DNA of 64,000 nt from Mesorhizobium temperatum (GTDB taxonomy: Bacteria > Pseudomonadota > Alphaproteobacteria > Rhizobiales > Rhizobiaceae). Numbering within the stretch: the first letter of the stretch is position 1; each line of letters begins with the position of its first letter. The notes under the pieces were generated by a model. That model ran no database searches, had not been told where the DNA came from, and was given only the letters and a program-made list of their open reading frames with translations. Where the stretch lies: the NCBI RefSeq assembly GCF_002284575.1, contig NZ_NPKJ01000072.1, positions 90,889-154,888 of the forward strand. The letters run 5' to 3'. A program made the position numbers and the translations under genes. This document shows, piece by piece, positions 25,029-34,013 of the stretch.

Positions 25029-25377
25029 GCAAGATTGGCATGGGCCGTGTTGTCTTGTACACATTCTCGGCCACATTAGTCTCGCCAGCAGCAGGAGCAC
25101 CGCCGGTGGATTGCCAAACGCAATGCTGCCTACCGAGGCCCGCTACAGCGGATGACCATAGCCAGAGGAGATTGGAGCCGCTCGTGGTGAGTGTGGCTCG
25201 CGAGAGTTGGTAGAAGGTTGGCCTAAGCGACCGAATCCTACGCCAATCTTCTCCCGACACGCTGTGATGACGGGCTAGCGGGCCTCGGCAGTGATTTCTT
25301 GGCTGAGCGTCCTGAAGGCTGTACCCCGCTGAACAGTTAACCCGTCCTTCAGTGGGCTTGCATAGGCTTGCGCTGCA
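25029..25377. other. Intergenic stretch holding repeat copy B
   Basis: About 350 bp between the acyltransferase and GGDEF-EAL genes. No gene is supported. It contains the second copy of the direct repeat and presumably the promoter of the next gene. Confidence 0.5.
25189..25229 (+). repeat. Direct repeat copy B, right of the acyltransferase gene
   Basis: 41 bp matching copy A at 22952-22993: GAGTGTGGCTCGCGAGA is identical, and the rest differs at a few positions with one deletion. Same orientation as copy A, 2.2 kb apart. Confidence 0.7.
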
Positions 25378-27315
25378 ATGAAGCCTGGGAAGCAAGCTAG
25401 CCCGTCCATGGACCTGAAGATAGAAGACACGCTGGAGGCCAGAATCCGTCAGGATCAGCTTGCTGACCTGAGGGCCGGTCTCTTCGTGTCAATGCCGATA
25501 AGCGCTATCCTATCAGGCCTCATTTTGACGGTGCAGGCCCTTTCAGGCAACGGCTTTGGCGCCGCGATCTGGTTCCTGGTCGTCAATGCGATAAATGTCG
25601 GCCGCCTTGCACTCGCCCGTTATCAGCTAAAGCAAACGGGACGCGAGGACGATCTGACAGGGATTTCGCCTGGGCTTCGCTGCTTTGGCATCCTTGCTCT
25701 TCTGGCAGGGTTCGCCTGGTCCTTTCTTGCTGTCCTGACCGTTGGATACACGACACCTCACGCACCGCTGCATCTGATTATTCTGGCAGGCATCTCAGCT
25801 GGTGCTGTTACATACGGCAGTTCATATGCCCCGGCTGCGACCAACTTCATCACACCCCCGCTCCTCATCACAGCGGGGTGCTTGCTGGCGAAAGGCAACT
25901 TTGAAAACTACATTTTGGCTTTTACCGTTCTGCTCTTCCTGTGCGGCCTGGTTCGAGCCTCGTTTGTCGGACAAGCGCGCTTTCGCGATGCGAGCCGCCT
26001 GAGGCATGAGGCCGAGCGGCTTGCGGCCGAAATGGAGGCCAATTCCAGGCAGGACCACCTGACGGCCCTTCTCAACAGGCGTGGCCTCGAACACGCTATC
26101 TCTCGGTTCGAGACTGCAGACGGCCCCTTCGTTGCAATGCTGGTTGATCTGGACGGGTTCAAATCCGTCAACGACACCTACGGTCACAGGACCGGTGATG
26201 AACTGCTTGTCAGGATCGCCCGCCGCGTAGAGGAGGAAGCACCGGAAGGCTCAACGCTCGCCCGCATCGGCGGCGACGAATTCGTGCTGTTTTTTCCCTC
26301 ACTCAGGAGTTCGCTTTCTGCCAGTGATCTCGCATCCAACATCATAGCCAAAATTGCCCGTCCCTATCCTGAGGTCGCGTCCGTCCGGGTCGGGGCATCG
26401 ATAGGAATATACTTGGCCGAAAGCCCGGGACTGACGGAAATGTTGTTGCGGGCCGATATCGCCCTTTACACGGCCAAGCGTCGTGGCAGGAACGAATTTT
26501 GCCTGTTCGATGCCGAACTCGACAGGGAACTGCAACGCCGCCAATCCATCGAACGCGACCTTCATTCAGCGATAAAGACGAGAAGCCTGGGGCCTTGGTT
26601 CCAGCCCATCGTGAAACTCGACACTGAGGCCGTGGTCGGTTTTGAAGCCTTGCTAAGGTGGTCCCATCCGATTCATGGTCCCATCTCTCCACCCGAAATC
26701 ATCACAGCCGCACGCCAAACCGGAATGCTTCAGCTGCTGACCCAAACGGTATTCGCCGACTGTTGCGCTCTTATCGACGGCTTGGTGAAAGCTGACCGTC
26801 GGGATCTTCGTGTGGCGATGAATGTTTCACCGCGCGAACTGGAAGCCGGCGATATCGACGACATGGTTCTGGATGGTCTGGCGGCAAAAGACCTCCCTGC
26901 AACGATGTTCGAAATCGAGATTACCGAAGAATCCCCCGTTGACCCGGACAGAGTGGATGAAAAGCTCGGACGGCTTTCACATGCCGGCATTTCCATCGCG
27001 CTCGATGACTTCGGCACCGGCTTTTCCACCTTGGCATCGCTCAAGGACAGCCGGATACGCAAGGTGAAAATAGACCAGGGCTTCATTCGCGGCTTGGCCA
27101 AGTCCCGAGAGGACCGGCTGCTTGTCAAAACGGTCATCGATCTTGGCAGGACGCTCGGCATCGAGGTCATGGCCGAGGGCGTCGAAACAGAGGCGGATCG
27201 GCAAACTCTGCACAAGCTTGGCTGCAGAACCGCTCAAGGGTTCCTGTTCTCCAAGGCGGTGCCTCTGAACCAAGCGCTCGATTTGGCAGTAAAAGAGCAC
27301 GCGAAGGAGTCGTGA
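25378..27315 (+). CDS. Membrane GGDEF-EAL cyclic-di-GMP protein
   Basis: A 645-residue signalling protein. The first ~200 residues hold about six transmembrane helices and no known sensor domain. A linker helix leads into a GGDEF domain (DGFKSVNDTYGHRTGDELL and the active motif RIGGDEF), which can make c-di-GMP. A C-terminal EAL domain follows, with EALLRW, the glutamate-rich ITEESP loop, DDFGTGFSTLASL, KIDQGFIRG and AEGVET, so the phosphodiesterase residues appear intact. Both activities are possible. ATG 25378 is taken; ATG 25408 is an alternative, and neither has a strong ribosome binding site. It may control motility, surface polysaccharide or biofilm. Confidence 0.93.
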   Translation: MKPGKQASPSMDLKIEDTLEARIRQDQLADLRAGLFVSMPISAILSGLILTVQALSGNGFGAAIWFLVVNAINVGRLALARYQLKQTGREDDLTGISPGLRCFGILALLAGFAWSFLAVLTVGYTTPHAPLHLIILAGISAGAVTYGSSYAPAATNFITPPLLITAGCLLAKGNFENYILAFTVLLFLCGLVRASFVGQARFRDASRLRHEAERLAAEMEANSRQDHLTALLNRRGLEHAISRFETADGPFVAMLVDLDGFKSVNDTYGHRTGDELLVRIARRVEEEAPEGSTLARIGGDEFVLFFPSLRSSLSASDLASNIIAKIARPYPEVASVRVGASIGIYLAESPGLTEMLLRADIALYTAKRRGRNEFCLFDAELDRELQRRQSIERDLHSAIKTRSLGPWFQPIVKLDTEAVVGFEALLRWSHPIHGPISPPEIITAARQTGMLQLLTQTVFADCCALIDGLVKADRRDLRVAMNVSPRELEAGDIDDMVLDGLAAKDLPATMFEIEITEESPVDPDRVDEKLGRLSHAGISIALDDFGTGFSTLASLKDSRIRKVKIDQGFIRGLAKSREDRLLVKTVIDLGRTLGIEVMAEGVETEADRQTLHKLGCRTAQGFLFSKAVPLNQALDLAVKEHAKES

Positions 27316-27403
27316 CCGGCACCCGCCGCCGCCGTCTCTCGCGGCCCTGCGCTCGTGAATGGTGGGTACCGAGACTTCCCTTTTTGCAACGCGTGGCAGT
27401 CCA

Positions 27404-27595
27404 CGCTGTGCGTCAGCCGGCGAACAGTTCCTTGTAGCCGGTGAGGCGCAGGTGGCTGAGAAGCTTGGTCGTCCGCAATCTTTCGTGGCCAAGTACGAGG
27501 GCGGAGAGCGGCGTCTCGATGTCATCGAGTTTCTCGAGGTAACTGCGGCGCTTGACGCTGATGCGTGCGAGATTCTGTCCAGCCTGCGGTCCTAG
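27404..27595 (+). pseudogene. XRE helix-turn-helix protein, N-terminus degraded
   Basis: The frame ending at 27595 carries a good XRE core: QVAEKLGRPQSFVAKYEGGE, then RRLDVIEFLEVTAAL. In intact relatives this is preceded by a first helix of the type LRxAREAAGLTQ; here only GEQFLVAGEA is found in its place, and no suitable start is seen. It is probably a truncated regulator. Such XRE genes commonly stand before ardC in alphaproteobacterial mobile elements, so this may mark the edge of the element's conserved block. Confidence 0.55.
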
Positions 27596-27967
27596 CGGGC
27601 GCCCGCGCGCCTGACGGCGCGCGCCGGGTGCTCGTGAACCGAGCCCGCTTTTCTTCGCCAAGCTCAGGCGGTCTCGGCCATTCGGCTTCGCCCCCTGCCG
27701 CGGGCAGCCTGTCGGCTGCTGACGGTCGCCGGCCAGGCGGCCGTCGCGGTCTGTCTGTTGGCCTTTCCCGGCGGCGCGCGGTGGGCGGCTCTCCCTTCTA
27801 GGCCCGCCGCGGCATCCCGCAACCCTTCGCTTGGCGCTTCGGGTCCTCCTCTTCGTTCCGGTCCTTCGGATGCGGTCCGCCTTCGACGGCGGGCCTTTCC
27901 GGTCGCGACTCGCCGCCCACCCCGCTTCCGGGGAAAGGCGCGGGATTGAAGAGCGGAGGACGAAACG
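27596..27967. other. GC-rich intergenic stretch before ardC
   Basis: About 370 bp of very GC-rich DNA with several short inverted repeats (for example around 27600-27630), no gene. A promoter for ardC is expected here but none is obvious. Confidence 0.4.
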
Positions 27968-28930
27968 ATGCGTGCAAATAGTAAGCGTTCCGCCAGCGGA
28001 GAGGCTGGCGCAGGCAAGGGCGGGCGCTCGGGCGCCAGCCTTTATCAGGAGATCACCGACCGCATCATTGCCGAGCTGGAGCGCGGCACCGTGCCATGGG
28101 TCAAGCCATGGGGCAGGGCGAAGGCCGGCCTTGGCCTGCCGAGGAACGCGGCCACCCAGCGCGCCTATTCCGGCATCAATATCCTGATCCTGTGGGGCGC
28201 GGTCATCGAGCGCAGCTACCCCAGCCAGAACTGGCTGACCTTCCGGCAGGCGCTTGGCCTTGGCGGCAATGTCAGGAAGGGCGAGCGCGGCACGACCATC
28301 GTGCATGCCGACCGCTTTGTTCCCAAAGACGAAAAAGAACGCGCAAAGGCCGCTGGCGACGAACCACAGGCCGTGCCGTTTTTGAAGCGCTTCACCGTCT
28401 TCAATGTCGCGCAGTGCGATAACCTGCCCGAACATCTCCATGCCGCCGCCGAGCCGCTGCCCGAGCGCGAGATCGTCCCGCAGGCCGAGGCTCTTATCCG
28501 CAGAAGCGGCGCGGATTTCAGGATCGGCGGCGACCGCGCTTTCTACATGCCGGGCAGCGATACCATTCAGGTGCCGCCGCAGCCGGCGTTCCTTCACCAG
28601 ATCGACTACTACCGCACCTGCTTTCACGAGCTTGGCCACTGGACCGGCCACCCGGCAAGGCTTGCCCGTGACCTCTCCGGCTCGTTCGGCTCCAAGGCCT
28701 ACGCGCGCGAGGAACTGGTCGCCGAAATCACTGCCGCCTTCGTCTGCTCCAGTCTCGGCATCGAGCCGACAGTGCGCCATGCCGACTATATCGGCTCATG
28801 GCTGAAGGTGCTGCGCGAGGACAACCGCGCCATCTTCCGCGCCGCCAGCCACGCCTCCAAAGCCGCCGATTTCCTGCTTGGCAGTGACGCCGATGCCGAA
28901 GGGGCGGACCTCAGGGAGATCGCGGCATGA
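27968..28930 (+). CDS. ardC: ArdC-type antirestriction protein
   Basis: A 320-residue protein with the two ArdC parts. The N-terminal ssDNA-binding domain (about residues 20-150) has YQEITDRIIAELERGTVPW and the NWLTFRQA segment, common to ArdC and TraC primase. The C-terminal part is a zinc metallopeptidase-like domain with HELGHWTGH (about 215-223) and a downstream glutamate in EELVAEITAAF. ArdC protects incoming single-stranded DNA from restriction during conjugation. GGAGG at 27955-27959 gives a good ribosome binding site. It leads a gene order typical of alphaproteobacterial conjugative elements. A short 36-codon frame follows at 28927-29037 and may be an uncharacterised small gene. Confidence 0.92.
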   Translation: MRANSKRSASGEAGAGKGGRSGASLYQEITDRIIAELERGTVPWVKPWGRAKAGLGLPRNAATQRAYSGINILILWGAVIERSYPSQNWLTFRQALGLGGNVRKGERGTTIVHADRFVPKDEKERAKAAGDEPQAVPFLKRFTVFNVAQCDNLPEHLHAAAEPLPEREIVPQAEALIRRSGADFRIGGDRAFYMPGSDTIQVPPQPAFLHQIDYYRTCFHELGHWTGHPARLARDLSGSFGSKAYAREELVAEITAAFVCSSLGIEPTVRHADYIGSWLKVLREDNRAIFRAASHASKAADFLLGSDADAEGADLREIAA

Positions 28931-29116
28931 GCGCGCGCGATCCCGACATGCCGCAGAGCGAAACGACACGGCGAGGCGAGCAGACGCTATTCACGGCGTC
29001 CGCCCGCTCACCATGCGCGCTCCGCTTGCCCTTCTGATCGGCGCGCCGATGCGCCCGCGCGCGGCGCAGAAGCCGCGCGCAACCAACTCGACCTGTTCTG
29101 ACGAGGAGCTATCACC

Positions 29117-29536
29117 ATGATCCTGATCACCGATGAACTGCGCGCCCGGCTTCTCGCCAATGGCGCAGCCGACACCGAAACCGACCATGTCCCCGTCGCA
29201 AAACTGTTCGACCCGACCGGGGCGGCGACCTGGCTTCTGACCGAACTCGACGCCGATGGCGACACGCTGTTCGGCCTTTGCGACCTCGGCTTCGGCTTTC
29301 CCGAACTCGGCAGCGTCAGCCTTGCCGAGCTTGAAAGCGTCAAGGGCCGGCTTGGCCTCGGCATCGAGCGCGACCTCTATTTCAAGGCGCGGTTTGCGCT
29401 GTCGGTCTATACCGAGGCCGCGCGTATCGCCGGCCACATCACCGAGGCCGAGCGGCTTCTGCGACAGGCAGCAGAAGCACTTTCAATCCAGCATTCCGAG
29501 CTTCCGCCCGACGCGGCGGGACCAGCGCGCCGATAG
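29117..29536 (+). CDS. DUF2958 family protein
   Basis: A 139-residue protein beginning MILITDELRARLLANG, followed by VPVAKLFDPTGAATWLLTEL and a GLCDLGFGFPELGSVS stretch, which together define DUF2958. The family is found almost only on plasmids and integrative elements next to ardC and ParB-like genes. Function is unknown; no catalytic motif stands out. AGGAG at 29102-29106 lies upstream of the ATG. Confidence 0.9.
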   Translation: MILITDELRARLLANGAADTETDHVPVAKLFDPTGAATWLLTELDADGDTLFGLCDLGFGFPELGSVSLAELESVKGRLGLGIERDLYFKARFALSVYTEAARIAGHITEAERLLRQAAEALSIQHSELPPDAAGPARR

Positions 29537-29665
29537 GCGCAAAACCGTCCCCGCCGCGCCGGCCTTCGGCCTCTGCGGCGGGGACAACATTTCCGCCGTG
29601 AACATGGAAAACGCGCGCCTGATATCTCCGACATCCTGCCATCGGTCCGCGCGCGCGGCGTCCTT

Positions 29666-31276
29666 GTGCCGCTTCTCGTGCGGCCCAACGGATCGCCGGA
29701 AAGCTTCGAGATCGTTGCTGGACGGCGACGCTATTTCGCGGCGAAGTCTGTCGCCGATGAGCGCGCCGAGGGCGATCCCTTGCCCTGCGCCATCATGGAG
29801 GGCGGCGACGACGCCGATGCGCTCGAGGCCTCGCTCATCGAAAACATCGCCCGCCTCGATCCCGACGAGGTGTCGCAATGGGAGACGTTTTCGCGGCTTA
29901 TCGGGCAGGGTCGCACCGTTGCCGACATCGCCGCGACCTTCGGCATCACCGAGCTGATGGTCAAACGCATTCTGGCCCTTGGCGACCTCTTGCCCAAAAT
30001 CCGCGAGGCCTATCGGCGCGAGGAGATCGACGCCGAGACCGCACGCTATCTCACCATGGCCTCGACGGCGCAGCAGAAGGACTGGCTGGCGCTGTTCGCC
30101 GATCCCGAACAATACGCGCCGCTCGGGTTTCAGCTGAAGCAGTGGCTGTTCGGCGGCCAGTCGATTTCCACCAAGGTCGCCCTGTTCGCCATCGAGGACT
30201 ATCCAGGCCTGATCGTCTCCGATCTGTTCGGCGAGGACAGCTATTTCGCTGATGCGGACCTGTTCTGGCAAAAACAGAACGAAGCGATTGCCGCCACACG
30301 CGACGCCTATCTGGAAGCCGGATGGTGCGAGGTGGTCGTGCTGGAAACGGGGCAGCATTTCCACTCATGGGACCACGAGAAGGCCCCGAAGAAAAAGGGC
30401 GGCAAGGTCTTCATTGCCGTTACGCATCGCGGCGAGGTCGAGTGTCACGAGGGCTGGCTCTCGCGCAAGGAAGCCCGCCGCGCCCGCGAGAAATGCGACG
30501 GCGGCGAGAATCCCGAAACGCCCGACAAGCTGTCGCGTCCGGAACTCAGCGGCCCGATGCAGAACTATGTCGATCTGCATCGCCATGCCGCCGTGCGCGC
30601 AGCCATGCTCGACCATCCCGCCGTGGCGCTGCGCCTGATGGTGGCGCACGCCATCACCGGTTCCGGCCTGTGGCAGGTGCGGCTGGAGCCGCAGCGCGCC
30701 GCCAACGAGACGGTGGCGGCAAGCCTTGCCGGCTGCAGGGCCGAAGCCGCATTCGCCGAGAAACGGCGCGAGGTCTTGGCCCTGCTCGGCTCGCCGGACG
30801 AGGAGGGCGCGGTCGCCGGCGGCAATGGCGACGCCTTTGCTATCGCCAGGGTCTTCGCTCGTTTGCTGGCGCTCACCGACGACGATGTCATGCGTGTTCT
30901 CACCGTCGTCATGGCCGAGACGCTCGAAGCCGGCAGCGCCGTCATCGAGGCGCTCGGCAACCATCTGAACGTCGACATGGGCGCTTACTGGCAACCCGAT
31001 GACGCCTTCTTTGACCTGCTGCGCGACAAGGAAATCGCCAATTCGCTGCTCGCCGATGTCGGCGGCAAGCATGTCGCGGACGGCAATGTCGCCGAGAAGG
31101 TCAAGACGCAAAAGAAGATCATCCGCGACTTCCTCTCGGGCGAAAACGGCCGCAGACAAGTCGAGGCCTGGCTGCCGCGCTGGATGAAATTCCCGGCCGA
31201 AAGCTACACTGATCGAGGCGGCTTCCGCGCCGCCGATCAGTGGGCCAGAGTGCAGGCGTTGTTCGCGTCCGAATGA
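29666..31276 (+). CDS. ParB/RepB-like nuclease-domain protein of a mobile element
   Basis: A protein of at least 536 residues. The ParB N-terminal fold is visible as LLVRPNGSPESFEIVAGRRR and then SLIENIARLDPDEVSQWETF, followed by a helix-turn-helix (TVADIAATFGITELMVKRIL). The rest is a long region usual for element-borne ParB proteins between DUF2958 and DUF736. The start is uncertain: the frame stays open upstream with no ATG, and ENARLI in a neighbouring frame (29604-29622) followed by DISDILPSVRARGV in this frame suggests a small frameshift has cut off the first strand. The GTG at 29666 is the first usable start. It may be inactive. Confidence 0.8.
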   Translation: MPLLVRPNGSPESFEIVAGRRRYFAAKSVADERAEGDPLPCAIMEGGDDADALEASLIENIARLDPDEVSQWETFSRLIGQGRTVADIAATFGITELMVKRILALGDLLPKIREAYRREEIDAETARYLTMASTAQQKDWLALFADPEQYAPLGFQLKQWLFGGQSISTKVALFAIEDYPGLIVSDLFGEDSYFADADLFWQKQNEAIAATRDAYLEAGWCEVVVLETGQHFHSWDHEKAPKKKGGKVFIAVTHRGEVECHEGWLSRKEARRAREKCDGGENPETPDKLSRPELSGPMQNYVDLHRHAAVRAAMLDHPAVALRLMVAHAITGSGLWQVRLEPQRAANETVAASLAGCRAEAAFAEKRREVLALLGSPDEEGAVAGGNGDAFAIARVFARLLALTDDDVMRVLTVVMAETLEAGSAVIEALGNHLNVDMGAYWQPDDAFFDLLRDKEIANSLLADVGGKHVADGNVAEKVKTQKKIIRDFLSGENGRRQVEAWLPRWMKFPAESYTDRGGFRAADQWARVQALFASE

Positions 31277-31812
31277 ATCGATCAAGCCCCGCGGCGGTTC
31301 TTTCGAATGCCGCCGCTTGGCGCCTCTTCGGGCGGCGCCGGCTGCACATTGGCCGTCCTTCAGGCGCGCACCGCGCGAGAAATCCCGACGCCAATTCCAC
31401 GCTGTTCGGCAGCACCGCACCACGCCGGCATGCCTGCTGGGCGCCAGGCGCATGGGCACTTCTGCCGATGTGGCACAGCGTCCGAGCCTCCGCAAACCCG
31501 ACACCCGCACGCCGCCTGCTTGTCGTGCTCGCCCGATCGCGCAGCCTGTCTCCATGCTCTCGCCAAGGACCATTTCCCTGCGGCTGGCTTGTTGACCTAT
31601 GGGCGGGTCCGACCGCCCGAAACCCTCGCCACCAGCTTTTTTCCCCGCCGCCTGCGGCGGCTTCCTCGCGCCGCTTCGCTTCAAAAAAGCTGCCCGCTCG
31701 GGTCCTTCGCTGCCGCTGCGGCCCTGTTGGGTTCGGGCGGTCGGGACGCGCCCATCACGGTCCGCCATCGCAGGGGAATGGTCCCCGGCGACAGCAAAAA
31801 AGGAGACTTCAA
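31277..31812. other. Intergenic stretch between parB-like gene and DUF736 gene
   Basis: 536 bp with no recognisable gene; the open plus-strand frame through it looks compositional. A short inverted repeat GGGCGG/CCGCCC is at 31601-31618, and a similar GGGCGGTCGGGACGCGCCC lies near 31736-31754. AAGGAG just before 31813 serves the next gene. Confidence 0.45.
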
Positions 31813-32136
31813 ATGACCGCGATCGGTTACGTCACCAGCCAAGAAAACGGCGGCTACAAGGGCCAGCTCAAGACGCTCAGCGTCCGCGCCGACATCGACA
31901 TCGTGCCCAATCAGGCCAAGAGCGCCGACAACCATCCCGACTTCCGGGTGCTGACGCAAGGGGTCGAAGTGGGTGCGGGCTGGATCCGCACCGGCGAGAC
32001 CTCCGGCAAGGACTATGTGAGCCTGTCGATTGCCGCCCCGGAGTTCGGCCCGCGCAAGCTCTACGCCAATCTCGGCCGCGCCGCCGGCCAGGACGATGAC
32101 GACACCTACGCCATCATCTGGAACCCGGTCGACTGA
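31813..32136 (+). CDS. DUF736 family protein
   Basis: A 107-residue protein starting MTAIGYVTSQENGGYKGQLK, then LSVRADIDIVPN, DFRVLTQGVEVGAGWIRTG and KLYANLGRAAGQDDDD, which are the DUF736 signature blocks. It is a small soluble beta-rich protein found on conjugative elements in alphaproteobacteria; its role is unknown, and single-stranded DNA handling has been only guessed at. The ATG at 31813 has AGGAG seven bases upstream. Confidence 0.93.
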   Translation: MTAIGYVTSQENGGYKGQLKTLSVRADIDIVPNQAKSADNHPDFRVLTQGVEVGAGWIRTGETSGKDYVSLSIAAPEFGPRKLYANLGRAAGQDDDDTYAIIWNPVD

Positions 32137-32303
32137 ACGGCCGAACTCGAGCCTCGCGCCGCAACCGGCGCGGGGCTCTTTCATTGCGAAGCAGGTCCGC
32201 CCAAAAGGCGGCGAAAACTCTCCCCCGACTCTTCGCCCGTCCCCGAGACGACCTCGCTCGCCGATCCTCGCCTTCGCCTCCCGACAGCGAAACGAGGATC
32301 ATC

Positions 32304-32573
32304 ATGGACGACGAAAACGAACGCGCGGCCCGCGCCAAGAAGGGCAGTCCGTTTCTCAGCACCGCCCAAGCCGCCTTCTATATCGGGCTCTCCCAGCGCA
32401 CGCTGGAAAAGATGCGGCTGACCGGCAACGGCCCGAAATTCCGCAAGCACGGCCGTTATGTCCGCTACCACATCGACGAGCTCGACGACTGGTCGAAAGG
32501 CCGCCCGCAGGACCCCACTCCCCACGATGGCGAGGGCAGTTCCGGTTCCGCCGGCGAGGGAGGCCGCTCATGA
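32304..32573 (+). CDS. Helix-turn-helix (MerR/excisionase-like) DNA-binding protein
   Basis: An 89-residue protein with one winged helix-turn-helix of the HTH_17 type: FLSTAQAAFYIGLSQRTLEK and then GPKFRKHGRYVRYHIDELDD. Such proteins act as excisionase-like or regulatory factors of integrative elements. The ATG at 32304 follows AACGAGGATC; the longer upstream frame has no support. It overlaps traF by four bases (ATGA). Confidence 0.85.
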   Translation: MDDENERAARAKKGSPFLSTAQAAFYIGLSQRTLEKMRLTGNGPKFRKHGRYVRYHIDELDDWSKGRPQDPTPHDGEGSSGSAGEGGRS

Positions 32574-33118
32574 GCCGGCGCCCTTCCATCCGTCTGATCG
32601 GCAGCCGGCTGCGGCGCATCCGGGCGCGCAAGGTAATCATATGCGCCACGATAGGCTTGGGCCTGATCGGCTTCCCCGCCTTCGTCAAACTATCGCCTTG
32701 GCTGGTCTGGAACGCCTCGGCAAGCGCGCCCGTCGGCCTTTATCGCATCGCGGCTGGATCACCGGCTCGCGGCGATCTGGTGCTCGTGCGCCCGCCAAAA
32801 TCGGTTGCCGATCTCGCCGCCGAACGCGGCTATCTGCCCCGCAACGTGGCGCTGGTGAAGCGGCTTGCCGCGCTGCCTGGCGAGCATGTCTGCGCCTTCA
32901 ACGACGCGATCATCATCGGCGGTGAGATCGTCGCGCGCCGGCTCGCAACCGACACCAAAGGCCGTCCGCTGCCATGGTGGAACGCGTGCCGAAAGCTTGG
33001 CCGCGACGAGGTCTTCCTGCTCGGCAGCGACAAAAATCGCTCCTTCGACAGCCGCTATTTCGGGCCGGTGCCGGCCGCAAATATCATCGGGGGGCTCGTG
33101 CCGCTATGGACCGAGTGA
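32570..33118 (+). CDS. traF: TraF-type S26 signal peptidase of conjugation
   Basis: A 182-residue inner-membrane serine peptidase. One helix near residues 20-45 (VIICATIGLGLIGFPAFVKL) anchors it. The catalytic Ser lies in NASASAPVGLYRI and the Lys in ALVKRLAALPGE, the Ser/Lys dyad of the S26C/TraF group. TraF of RP4 cyclises the pilin TrbC. No pilin gene is seen in the window, so its substrate must lie elsewhere. It overlaps the HTH gene (ATGA) upstream and the transglycosylase gene by 13 bp downstream. Confidence 0.92.
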   Translation: MSRRPSIRLIGSRLRRIRARKVIICATIGLGLIGFPAFVKLSPWLVWNASASAPVGLYRIAAGSPARGDLVLVRPPKSVADLAAERGYLPRNVALVKRLAALPGEHVCAFNDAIIIGGEIVARRLATDTKGRPLPWWNACRKLGRDEVFLLGSDKNRSFDSRYFGPVPAANIIGGLVPLWTE

Positions 33119-33789
33119 CCCTCCTGATGCTTGGCATGATCGCCATTGCGCCATGCGCCTGTTCCGCCTCGACCGGCGCTGAGCCGGTCGACATCTCCCA
33201 TAGTCCGCAGCTTCAACGATGGCAGGAGTTCACAGCGGAAGCAAGCAGACACTTCCGCATTCCCCAAGCCTGGATCCATGCCGTCATGGATGCCGAAAGC
33301 AGCGGCAAGACCACGCTCGACGGCCGCCCCATCACTTCGCGCGCCGGCGCGATGGGCCTCATGCAGGTGATGCCCGGCACCTATGAGGAGCTGCGTGTCG
33401 AGCACGGTCTGGGCACCGATCCGCACGATCCGCGCGACAATATTCTGGCCGGAACCGCCTATCTGCGCGCCATGTATGTCCGTTTCGGATTCCCTGGCCT
33501 GTTTGCCGCCTATAACGCCGGCCCGGATCGCTACGAAGACCATTTGAAGCGCGGAAAGCCGCTGCCGAAAGAGACGGTTGCCTACCTCAAACAGCTCAAG
33601 GCGGCCGGGGTTTCGGCGGCCGACATGCACCAACTCGAAGGCGAACCCAAGATACAAAAATGGCAAAACGCTCCTTCCGGACGCTCGCTCTTCTTCCTCC
33701 ATGATGGTGTTCACGCCCGCGAACGCAACGGCGACCTTTTCGTGCCGCTCGGGAAGGACGGCGCGCGGCCGAAGGAGCCGGATCGCTAG
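33106..33789 (+). CDS. Conjugation-associated lytic transglycosylase
   Basis: A 227-residue soluble lytic transglycosylase-like protein. A short hydrophobic leader ends in CACSAS, so it is probably exported, perhaps as a lipoprotein. The SLT domain has the catalytic Glu in AVMDAESSGK, then GAMGLMQVMPGTYEEL and AYNAGPDRYED. It opens the peptidoglycan for the mating channel, like TrbN or VirB1. The ATG at 33106 overlaps the end of traF. Confidence 0.92.
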   Translation: MDRVTLLMLGMIAIAPCACSASTGAEPVDISHSPQLQRWQEFTAEASRHFRIPQAWIHAVMDAESSGKTTLDGRPITSRAGAMGLMQVMPGTYEELRVEHGLGTDPHDPRDNILAGTAYLRAMYVRFGFPGLFAAYNAGPDRYEDHLKRGKPLPKETVAYLKQLKAAGVSAADMHQLEGEPKIQKWQNAPSGRSLFFLHDGVHARERNGDLFVPLGKDGARPKEPDR

Positions 33790-34013
33790 CGATGGATGGG
33801 CGGGGTGTCCCGGAGGGGAGGGCGCGCAGCGGGCGGGAAGTGGCGGGCGGTGAGGCGAGCGGTAAGGCGAGCGGTAAGGCAAGATAAAGGTACCGCCTCC
33901 AAGAGGCGGTCAAGTATCTGCCTGCACATCGTTTTCGCCGGAGGCTGCCTTCAGCGCCTGGAGGCTGCGGCGCGTAAGCGCCTCATCTCGCTACGATTAT
34001 CCAGGAGGCTGGC
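33790..34013. other. Gap before the relaxase gene, possible oriT
   Basis: 224 bp without a gene. It contains a tandem 12-base repeat (GGCGAGCGGTAA, twice, near 33853-33877) and then a perfect 8-bp stem, ACCGCCTC at 33892-33899 with GAGGCGGT at 33903-33910. Repeats plus an inverted repeat directly before a relaxase gene are how many transfer origins look. A nick site was not identified. Confidence 0.4.

Noticed and set aside
31277..31812. A long plus-strand frame running into the DUF736 gene
   Set aside because: DUF736 proteins start at MTAIGYVTS; the ribosome binding site fits 31813, and the upstream residues look random.
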